Positions 10,401 to 22,400 of a stretch of 64,000 bases of DNA are shown one piece after another. The stretch is from Casuarius casuarius. Its lineage: Eukaryota; Chordata; Aves; Casuariiformes; Casuariidae. The position numbers and the translations under genes are program-made. The notes below the pieces were generated by a model, which did not search any database, had not been told where the DNA came from, and saw only the letters and a list, made by a program, of their open reading frames with translations. Every line of letters starts with the position of its first letter. Positions within the stretch are counted from its first letter, which is position 1. The stretch covers positions 564,331-628,330 of the forward strand of contig PTFA01000280.1 of the NCBI GenBank assembly GCA_003342895.1. The letters run 5' to 3'.

Positions 10401-13400
10401 AAGTGAAGAAATAATGAGGTGGATGTACAGAACTGAGTTCAGGTAGAAAAGATGTGGACACAGAAACAGTAATATCTCCTGTGGTAGCAACACATTCTTT
10501 ATCATGCACATACCTACAAAAAGGAAAATGCTAACTCTGCAAATTGCTCAGTACATTCAATACAGAAAACTAAACATATAAAGTGATTAGTTAATCATTA
10601 ACAAGAACATTGTGATGCTAGATTTAAGAATAATTTCTGATTTTACTTTTGGCACCTAAAGCAGGTATACAGTATCTTTGTGACATATACTTCTCCATCA
10701 CCTAAACACAGCTCNGGATCTCTGTGTCTGCATTAATGCTTGTATTAAAAGCTAGGTGTAGAATTTGATCTGAAGTCAACCTCAACCAAGACACACTTGT
10801 TTAATAAGGATGTGTCTTTATGCTATTTGGAAAACAAAACTAACAACTCCTACAGCAAATTAATTTAGAGATCTAGAGTCTGGGTTCTATAGCACCCAGT
10901 CTGATGCAATTAGAGCTTCTATTTATCTCCCCCCTCCAATCATAAAAGCTTAAAAGTGCATGATAACACAAAAACCTCAACAAGTCCTGTTTATTTACTT
11001 ATTCATCACAGTGTTGCTTTAGAAACTAGTTCACTCAAAAAAACTGTATTTTTAATAACTCAGAAGAGTCCTACAGCTGCAGCATACTTGTAGGGAACAC
11101 AAATATTTTGTTAGCTAAGATTCAGGTCAGTTTTATTGCAAAATTCTAGTCCCATTAATACAAAGTTACTGACTTCAAGGCTTCTGGTTAAAAAAAAAAG
11201 TTTAAGCATTGTATTTTATAGCTATATCTCCAACAACTTTCACACACTTCCTCCTCTTTCCACCATCAGCTTTCATATCAAATACCCATAGCTAATTATT
11301 TAGAAAAAGGTTATTCTAAAACAAGTATCAGCATCTCACAGTGAAGCTTTAAGTCCCAGTCACAATACCTGAAAATCTGGTCTCTGATGATAGGATAACC
11401 ACCAGTTACAACTTTGTTTACATAAGATGTAAACCATTCCAAGTAAGAGGTACCTAGATGCCAAAGAAAAGCGTTCATAAGGACAGGCAAGATTACCACT
11501 ATGCGTATTATAAGTGAGGTGGTCAATATTCTAGTTCATTCAACAAACTGAAGACCATCTGGAGAAACCAACCAAGAACTAAGAGGTAAGAGGGCATACT
11601 CTAAATATGACACATTAAGAGATATTTCTGCTTAGTTAAGTATTTCACATTATAATCACAGTCTTCAAATGCTGGTGTCTTTCATCACCTTGTTTCCAGA
11701 TCACAGCTGTGTTGCTATGATTTGGAAAGACAACAGTATAGCAGTTTATATTACTTGTATAGTTATTTCATAGATAAGCTGCTCCAACGTAATACCAATA
11801 CTGCTATAATACCAAAGCTAGTAAAGGCTGATAGCCTCCTAGTGGATTTACAAACTTAGTTTTGACATGCAAGTTTCCCATATGAATAGAGTTTTTAAGA
11901 AACTTGTTAGAAAGTTACAGAATTTGCTTCTTCCTAAGAACAGGGCTGAGGCATAGACACAGAGATATACTCTGCACTCTGACTACAAAGCCAGAAGACT
12001 AAGGCTATGTGTCACTCAGAAGAGAACCTGGCATTTTCATACACCTTCAGCCATTGTTTGAGAACAGTTGGATTTCTAAGCAGATATCCAAGCTGTCATA
12101 TTTAACTCTCAAAGAAGAGGTTTTCATACAAGAGATACTGGTAAACCAATTTCTCAGCCATAGCTCTTCAGAACAACATAATACAGAGTTCAACAGAAGA
12201 GTACACAAAGTTCTTACAACAAAAGAAAAACAAAACAAAAAATCCCCCCCCACAAAAAAACCCAGTCAGTATTAGCAATATAAAATTGGATTTAAGCAGA
12301 AATTTCAAGAAACCATTATCTTCACCTTCACTGATATGTTACCAAGTACTACCACTTCTATTTGAATAAGTGTATTTATCACTTGTTCAAATAAACTTCT
12401 TCCTTTGAGTGAGAGCTATTTGTACTGCCCTTCGATCTTTTGGAGGTTCTAACAAACCTCCAAGTTTATTACTCTCCTTTCTACCACTAATCCACAAAAC
12501 ACAAACCTTGCATAAAGTAACTTCACGTGGAGAAAGTAACCGGATCAATTTACTCTTCCACATTCAAAGAGACTAGATAAGTGCTGTACATGAAGCTTCC
12601 CCCTGCCCTGGAATCCTTCAGGATTCCAGATTAAACCCTTTCAACCAAGTGGAATACATTCAAGTATGATGGCACGTCACCTCACCACTGAGTCAATTCC
12701 ATAAAAGCAACAACCTGGAGTGACAATACCACTCACCAGAGAGTTGCTTTAAAGTATTACATCATCCTCATGTGGACAGAAGCAAGTAACCAAACTATTA
12801 CTTGTGAGCTTTTGCTATATTTTTCCTACGACGATCTTAAAGCACATAATGCATTCTGCTGTTAGACCTTTGTAAAACAGACGATAGACTGACTACTTCA
12901 CTTTGAAATGAGTTCACACAATCAACGCATAGCCACTTAAAATCGATTTTAGGAAACCTTTCTAAGAGTTTAACTACCTTCAACCCAAAACAGCAAGGGC
13001 ATAGCATTATCTAATGTGGTTTCCTCACTGTTACTTTTATTACATATATACTAAGCAGCAAGCAAGGCTAGATTTTTAATACTAATTTCAGCACCAGTTA
13101 GAACACATCTGCTTTCCACTGAGTGAAAGGAATTAATTTAGATGTTGCCACAGTTACCGGATTCCAGTGAATTAACTAACAGAAATAATCAAAACACTAC
13201 TCTAGTCAATGTACATGTCAGACAGATGATCAGAAAGGATTAATATACAACCAAACAACTATGCAGTTTTTAACCTTCCCTCTTCTACGCTTTGAACAAA
13301 GCAGTCAGCCAAATCAAAAATCCAGAAAGGCTTTCTTCTGCAGCTATGATTACAGTTAATTAGATTTCATTAAGGGATACAAAGTATGTTGAATTTTTAA

Positions 13401-16400
13401 CATGGCTGCAAAAACTACTGGAAAGTCTTTCTGCCTACTTGGATGCTGTATTTAATAACTGCTTACATCACTCATGATGGCCAATTTAAAAGTTCTGCTC
13501 ATCTTGTTAGGTTAGTATGCTGAATGATTTGTATACAAGACACAAAGAAGGATAAGCCTTTCTAGATAAAACTTGAATCTTATTCCAAGTAAACACTGAT
13601 GTTTTGAAGTAGGTTATAGTAGTACAAGCAGCACAGAAAACTTAGAACACTTCCTTTGTTCAAGTCAAATGTACTGTGCAATTTTGATTTAATTTGTCAA
13701 ATAATGACATGCATTTTCTAAACAATGCCAGTAAAACATTTTGCAGAGTATTTTATTCTAAAGTATTACCTGTAATGAACATATCAATAGCAGATGGATT
13801 GCGAGCCATTTGGTCCTAAAAGGGAAAGAAGGTTATGGATGTATTAAAAGGAAATGATTAGACTTTCAAGGTAAAATTCAACACCTGAAATGTAACATAG
13901 GGAATATTTGCACTATATTCTCTAAAACAAAATTCTGGCTTCTTAATACATCATTATATTCCCAGTCAGATACTCAAATATACAATATAAAACACAAATG
14001 TCTGTCTCTATGAGGGCTGAACTGATAATAAGATATGCAGCTTGGACATTCCACTAAGGTTCATGCACATAAAGTTAGATTTAATGTGTCATTTAAGAAA
14101 CAAGACAAAAAAGTTGCCTTAAAACAGACAAAGACAACTTCAAAAACCTCCTGTAATACTACACTCTCCCCTGAAACAAGGTGAGCTATCCACAGATGAA
14201 CAGAAATACAAACATGTAATTAACCTTTCAAGTTCTCAAGCATTACACAGAAGGTTTATATGCTCAGCATAATACAAAGGATGTTAAGATACTCCTTTAA
14301 AGTGTCCCATTAGCAAGATGTTCCCTAGAAATTTCATTGCTACCTGCTTTGGAAACAAATAGCCAGGAACTCAGCAGCAGGAAGAAGATTCCCATCTTTT
14401 TTGCAAGAAACTATTTCTGCCCCAATCCTGACACACACACACCTTTTTTTGGAGGGTGGGGTGGCTGAAGTTTCGTTAGGTATAAAATCATTAAGCTTCA
14501 CTAGCAACAAGATCCCTATTTTAAAATACCACAGCTCTAAGTATTTTGAAAATATTCAAACACTTAAGTTCTACAAGAGAGCTGTCCAGACCAATTTGCT
14601 CTTTCACTGGAGAGCAGATTTTGCTTATAGCTAGAGAATATCACTACTTTAGNAAGTTCATATTTAACATATTTGGGAGAGGAGATATATACAGATAATC
14701 ATCTTCCACAATGGAGAAGCCTTTCTTCTTTTAAGAAACAGGGACAGGAGTATACATTTGCCACAGTTTCAACAAATTATCATCTTCCAATAAGAACAAG
14801 TGTTGTCTCTATCATAGACCTATACAAGCTGGTATAGCCAATGACTACTTCATGTAAATTTATTTCACTTATTAACCAGGGTTTGATGACACCCTGAAGG
14901 CAACTCAAGGGCAAGGAACTGAAACTAACATAAACAACAGTCTTAATATTCACTTTGAGCCATACAAAGTATTTCAGCTGTCTGATAACATGCAAAGGGG
15001 TACTGTCAATCATTCAGTAAGTACATTTATAAGTATAAGCATATCTTTCTTACTGGACATTGATAGAAGATCTCGTATTTATTTCGACCCTCCACACTCT
15101 CCAAGGCCATGTATTGACTCAGGCCAGTATGAATGCAAAAAGTAAGAGGAAGGCATTGTTTCAGACCTAGCCTCTGCTGAAAACCTCCAGCAGCTGTGTC
15201 GATATCCAACAAGTCTTCAGAGCGGTAGTGGTTGGACAGTGCCATACTTCCCATCAAACTTAACAGGGAAGAAAGGAAGAGAGAAAAGGAGAAGAAAAAA
15301 AAAAATAACAAAAGATACTATTCACAACACAAAGCATTAAATCTTCTTTAACTGTCAGTGCTCTAGATGCCTATTAAACCTAGATGAAGTTCAACTCTAA
15401 CATCTGCTGCAGATCCAGTTTATTAGTTCATAGCACCAACCTTTACAGAGGAATTCTAGATGGCTGTAAAAGAAGCACTTTGTTGTTCACTTTGCCCATC
15501 CTAAAGTGAAATCCAGAGACTTCACATTTAACTTCCCCGTAGGATTGCTGCTAGCTCTAAGTCACTAGAACCCAAAGAGAGCTATCTGACCATCCAATTC
15601 AAGCTGGCTGGGGCCACTGCTAACAACACAGTATCCTTGATACAGCAGTTAAGAAAATATTTCTAAGGTCAGAGTAAAACTGACAGGTCCTCCAATAAAT
15701 TGTCTTTCGGTAATGTCACTCAAGCGTAGCATGGACTAAGTGGTAATCTGTGTCATGGCTTGTGCAGGAGCAGCTAGCCTTCCAGACTTTATAAGTCATA
15801 CACTAATTCCCCCTGTAAGGTGGAGGCTACAACCTTCTTTTCCCAAGCCAAGAAAACAAGCCTGTAATGCACACCTCTCCACCCATACTCCCTTCTAATT
15901 TGCCTTTCACTGACATTCTCAGATGCAAACTCTTGCAGATGACAAGCTTTTACTGGTGTTATGAAAGCAGTGACTCAAACACAGGCTGCCACATGTCAGC
16001 ATGGTATAGCTTGCTCCCTTCTAGGACAACCGGTCCCATTCCTCCCGTTTTTCCTTACACAGTCTTGTCTGGAATTAGCATGTTCTACAGTCTACAGAGC
16101 AATGCTAACAGCCAGCCTGAATTGCCTAACAGTGACAACCTGCAAGATGCAACCTCCAAATCTCCTCCATTTTTGGCATAACATGCCCATCCCAGCGGCT
16201 CATTGCACAGCTTTCCCCTGCCCACACCTGATCTTTCCAGTATTCATCTCCTACAGTGGAGGTCAGAATTGCAGAGCTAGAAAACAAGCCTGTCCCCCAA
16301 AGGTAACACACCACACCTTCTGTCTGCAGTGTGGCAGCCTTTCTTCTCTAGGTCCCATGTGTCAANCCTAACTGGCCCCCCAGTCAGTGCTCCACCAGCC

Positions 16401-19400
16401 AGGTATGCCTACCTGTGCGTAGGCACCTTCTCTCACAGCAGGGGACTACAACCCCCGGCAGATGTTCAAACTGAAAGGCATGTCCAATTAAAAGTGCATA
16501 TCCCCAGCTGCAGCCCTTCCACAGGCACATTACTCATCATCGTAGCAGCTTATGGGGCAGGGAAAAGGTAGGAAGAACAGAGAATGCACAAGTTGCAGAG
16601 CTGCATTTTGATCACTTCCAACCTAGGCTCACAAGCTGTATTTTGCATACATCAACATAGTAAGCTTCACAAATCATACTTATATTGATAAAAACTATTG
16701 GAAAGTCATCCACTGATCAATGATAGTACATTTGCGCTTGACAACTATGACTAAGTCTATCAGGCAAGAGAAGGAAAAGCTTTCAAAATGGAACAAGATG
16801 TTATTCACATCTAAGGTCTAAAGAATCAGGGCACCTATCTTCCCTCTAAAGCGTCTCCTGGAAAACAAAGACAGAACTAGAAATCATCTTTATGGTTGCA
16901 TAGAACTATTTCCCATATTCCTTCTGCATGCACAATACCAGAACTAGTGGAAGCTGCACTAAGAAGTATTCTTCTTTACTAGTGAAGGTTATAAATAGGG
17001 CAACATGGTATTGCCCCTGCAGAGACAGAGATGATTTGCCCCACCTTTCCAACTTTTTGCTAATGTCTGTGGCACTTAATCAGATGTCAGCTTGCTAACA
17101 AAGGGCTTCAACATGAACTCTTTCTATAGTTAGAAGATATGAAACCATGTTTAGTCACTTGTCTAACCTTAATGTAAAAGGAGTTTTTAAATTGCTGATA
17201 CAGAATAAAGTTGTAAAAATCTTCTATTTAGAAAACTTGAATTTGCAGAACTGGCATTTCAATTCTATTTAAAGTGACTACCTGGCTTGAAAGCAAGTTC
17301 CTTAACCATTTTAAAGAAAAATAAAAATTATTCAATCTTGAAACGTGTAAGGCCTGAGAGACTAACTTACTTATGTAATTCAAAGCAAGGCTTCAGAATA
17401 GACATTTAATTAACTGTTAGTAATTTACACCAGTATAAGTTTTGAGTACTTTTTTTGCATTGACTAAAAGGAAACAGGAGTGAAGTGCATGAGTAATCTG
17501 AGCAATTAGAAATCTACACTGGATTTTTAGTTACTTATGAGAATGAAACAGAACCAATTCTGAAAGCGTCACCTCAAAAGGTCACTCATTTAGCTACAAT
17601 GCATTCAGTATTTCATCTGTCCTGTTCAGCAGACATTTTTATCTCTTTCTTCTTAACAAGCTATCTAAGAAATACCAAATGAATAACAACTTGATACATA
17701 GTTCTAGCTCCTTACCCAGGAACAACTAGCTTCTGTCCATTATGAATACGAAATGAACATCGATAGTCATCAGGAAGTTTGCAGCCTATTTGTGCTTCCA
17801 CAGCATCTAGATCTTCCTCCTGCACACTCTCTGTGCACAAAGAGAAACGCAAGAACATTAGGTGGCAGTTTTAGAGAGGAAATCAAGAACTGCTGCTCCT
17901 AAGAAACTCTCAAACTTAATGCTGCTTCATAATTCTGCCCCCAAGTGCCCGGTACACTGTTCCTGACAAAGGGGGATATTAGAATTTGTGTCAAGATCTT
18001 TCCTTTAAAACTGTATTTCACATCATTTCATTAGAGCTGCATTGCTAAAAATAAGGCAGAAACTGGATATACTTTTACCATAATAGCGTGTTCCCAATTG
18101 CTGAAGAGAAAACTTACTCATTTCAAAGCCCTTTAAGTAGCCCGCCCCAGCAATCTTAGCATTGTTTTGTTTTTAACATTACCACAGAAGCAAATACAGA
18201 AATGTATATTTCAATAACAATGTATTTGTACACGTGTTAAATCAAACCTCTTAGTCTAATAGTCAGCCTCCTACAGAAGACTGAAGTAAAGTTGAAAGTG
18301 CAAGAGCTATTTTGCCTTTATACACTATGAGCACCAAAAAAACCTCACAAACACCTCTCACATTAACTAAAGACAAAAGCAGTAAAAACATCTTCATTTC
18401 CTGATTATGCAGAGGTAAAGACAAGAAACAGAATTACTGGGAAAAAGAAAAATCTTAGTTTCTTCTCAGAGAAGAAATCTATTATCGGAGAATCTATGGA
18501 TCACTAGTAACTGAGTAAGGACCACCTACATGCTCTGATTTACTCATTGACTGGAGGGAAAGGAAGAATATCTACTTGATATCAGGGCTCCAGTAATTGG
18601 TGCATACACCTAGGATGGAAGCACTACGAAACTTAGCAGCATATAGCGTAGCACCAGCCAGTCTGCTAGAGGAAGTAAGCACGATACCATACCTTTCAAA
18701 GAACCAATCATCCGAGGACACCGCTGTCCTAAGTATTTTTCTAAGTCGTCCCAGGCTTTTTTCAGTGTAGCATAATACCGGATATATCTTCCTAGATCAG
18801 AGTAAGTACTGATGAAGATAGCTTTCCAGCTCTGATTTCGTTGACTTTTTTCCTCTCTAGGTAGATATGAACAAAGTAAGTTAGAGTTCCAGCCTAAGAA
18901 GCTTGATTGCTAAAACAAGAAGTTGGTATTTGTTATTTGGCAGAAACAGTACACACAGGATTATGCCAGGAACACTTCTAAGTCACATGAAGCTACGCAC
19001 ATTCAATTAATTCCAGCACCTATTCAACAGCAACTTGCAACAAAATTGAGGAAACATTTTAAGGACTCAGAGTAAACTTCAGAAGAAAGAGTGCTTCTTA
19101 TTAAGCCTTAGAACTAGTGAATGGCTAAATCAGATCATACTTCATGCATAAACAGGGAAGGCCTTTATAATTGTGTTTTTTGATCAACTGCATTAGGCAT
19201 GAACTCCTTTATTTACCCAATAAGAAGAATTAAGGAGCAAAACAGATAGTTAAATGAGAATTCTGTGCCCTGATAAGAAACTGGCTTTCCAGAAGGAATC
19301 ACTGGATATATAATTCTCCTTGCAGTCGTAACAGCAGACTAGAGGAAGACAGGCTGCCAAAAAAGTGCTGGCTAACATCTGACAAAGGATGCCTGCCTCC

Positions 19401-22400
19401 AAAGTGTGGTAGCCCTTAAATCTTTGTGTAAAGGATATGTTCTAACTGCTCACAACTCCAATCAGCACTCTGGATGTAAAAGACTTAATGCAGCTCCATA
19501 CACCTAAAAAATGTAACAACTGAGAATTCTTCATATCACCTTAAGATCTCTTTTAGCACTAATAAGGAGAGAAGAACCTTACTTCTTGAGGAAGGGTGGA
19601 GGGCAGAAAAAAATATTTAGTTTAATCTGGAAAGTTAGATAAATTAATATCAAAACCAAAGTGTTAAAGAAAAAACCCAAAGTGAACCATGTCNCAGCAA
19701 GCGAGAGAAGTCTCAGTATATTTTCACCCTGCAAATACTAGTTGTAGAAATTACCTGTGTCCCTGATTACTCTTTCTTGGCTATGGAGAGGCCAGCACCT
19801 GAGTAATCAACCCCAGAGCCAGTTCTCTTTAGCAAAGCCCTAACCCCCTCACTTTCCCCCATGCACACATCAGGTTCCTTTTCTAAAGAATGAAGTACTC
19901 AGTTTGAGCTTCCAATTTCCTTACCTTCTCTCCCTTGCCTCTCACCAGATCCTCCTTTTTAGTTCTGATTCTAGTAAGGATATCACTTCAGATTTTTATG
20001 CAGAGAATCAGAAAACTTGGCCTATTCCATTCAGTTTCCCACAACTGGGCTCTGGAATATAACATGCAAACGCCAAACAAACAAACAAGAAGCCCCCTGC
20101 TACTGTTTTCTTGCCGTTAGCTCTTTCCCCACACCTCTGGTTTCACTGAATTTGCCATCTCAAGATGAAGCTAACAAGATGTGTTGCATCTTTATACGCT
20201 GTATATAATCAGAACATTCATTGTATGTGCAACTTTTTTGATTCATCTTTCTGTTTGCTGTTAATTTTGAATAAAGTCCATATGACATAATATAGATTGC
20301 AAGCTACAAGTTCAGAGAAGTTTTCCTAAATTAACTCCTCTACCCACTACCCTGCTTATGCATTCATGCACACTCCTTGTCATCAGCTGTTCTGCTCTCT
20401 CAGGCTATTTGCACAATAAAAGGAGGAATAACCTGAATAAAGGAAATATCTGGAACTGCTTACTCAATTTTTAAGTAGTTAACAGACCTCACAATTTACA
20501 ATCTAAAGAGAAGGATACTGTCTAGAAGATAAGATGTAAGAGGAGATAAGCAGTAACAAAATTTGTTGCTAATTCACTTCAGTCAGTTCTACAAGCCTTC
20601 TCAGCTGTACTTGAGAAAAACATGCTTGATTAGCAAAGATGTGGGCTGATACCTTTATAGTTAGCTTCCATTTAACAGACATTCTAAGTCTGTGTTCACT
20701 GCAAGTAAGAAAAAGGAAAAATGAGCTTTAGAAAACTAGGAACCTCAAGACAGGCTTTCCCAAAGAATCACATATGTAAACCTTTTGACTCAGCCCAGTG
20801 TCCCCCCCCCCAAAAAAAAATCACAGTACTTGGAATATCCCTTTCCGCCATGGAATATTTGGTGTCTGATGAGGTCAGGCTACACCTTCTCCTTCAGCCT
20901 AGACATTAACAGGGCATCTCTTCTCTACCTATCCACAAAACTTCACAGAAGTTTCTATCCTCATGAAACCTTTCTAGGAAATTAACATTTTTGATACCTC
21001 TAACTCTTAAATTGGTGAACAGCTTCAAGTTTGATAATGAGTTACTAGAGTTAATGTGTACACAGACAGACAGCACAATAGCACAGGCCTTATCTTCTTA
21101 GCAAGAAAAAAAGGCTTTAAACAACCACACTTACTCTGAAATAAGCCAGTATTTCTTGCAGTGTCTTTTCCATAATGGATCATGGCTTGATAGTTGATTT
21201 AATCTTCGACTTAAATAGCAGCAACTATAAATATAAAATCATTAAGCTTGATTGCAAAAGAGGAGCAAAATAAACAGGGGTAAATATAGACTGATATATC
21301 ATACATCAGAGTCATGCTTACAATGGTTAAAAGTCTTCACTATGGCTGCATAAGCTGTGAGCTAGTGTCAGAGTGTTCTAATATAAGTATAGACTTCAAG
21401 AACCATCAGCAATTAAGTAATTTTGTAAAGCAGGTCATACTGTAGATCTACTCCAATGAAAACACAGTCTAAAAGATTTCAGAGTAACACTCCAGCAGTT
21501 GTAAGGATGCTAGTACTTTAGGCTAGTTATTCAGATTTTAATCACTTCCCCATCTGGATCGCCAGACTCTACTAGGTCTTTCACTGCTGCCACTGAAAGC
21601 TCAGTCAGTAAGCTATAGAAATTATACAGTCTGACTATTAGAAAGCTATTTCCCACTTTATTTAAATAACAAATTTCATGACAGGAAACAAAAAACCTGA
21701 AGGAGAAACACAAAGGATGGTAGATCTGGAAATAAGTACTGCAAGCTCACATGAGGAGCATGTCGTACAAACAACACAGGTAAGCTCTTGCCATTGCATT
21801 ACAGGTAACACTGCTGCTTCAGGAAGTTAAAGAATCATTTGCTGCACAGTGCAGCATTATCACAAATGCAATATTAAGAAAAACTGTAGGATACGGGATG
21901 TGGAGTCAGGTCTCAGAAATCACTTCAGTTGATCCTTTCTTTATGCAAGGAGATAACAGCTAAGCTATATTCCTGATGCCTGTAACTTGCTCTTCAAAAG
22001 CACTGATGGAGATGCCATAAACTACAGGAGGCTAGTCCAATGTTTACTTTTATAGTTAGAGCTCTTCTTGACTGTACGACTGATAAAATACAGCAAAGTA
22101 GTCTGTGCACTTCAGTAAGTTCATACAAACGGGAAAAGCATCAGCAACATGCAGAAGAGCAATACAGGGAATGACTATGTTATTCAAAGACTCAGACTCA
22201 CAGAACTTAGGAGAAAAGATAATAGTCTCATTTGGCCTAGCCTGAGTAACAGAAAACAAGAGTTGCTCCCTGTGTTTGAGTTCAATATTCAGTTACACTT
22301 TAAAGAAACTTCCAAAAAGATACTGTCAACTTAGATGTGGCAACATCACTTCCTCTGGTAGCTTGTTCTAAGAGTTAATCGCAGCCATTAGGAACACAAT

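Larger units (their letters stand above)
9420..11368 (-). other. FBXO3 introns 9, 8 and 7 (between exons 10 and 7)
   Basis: Introns at 9420-9815, 9932-10390 and 10514-11368 separate exons 10, 9, 8 and 7. Nothing else was recognised in them. Confidence 0.7.

Noticed and set aside
15867..16571. Possible gene in FBXO3 intron 4
   Set aside because: The overlapping frames lack motifs, and antisense frames of similar length cover the same bases.
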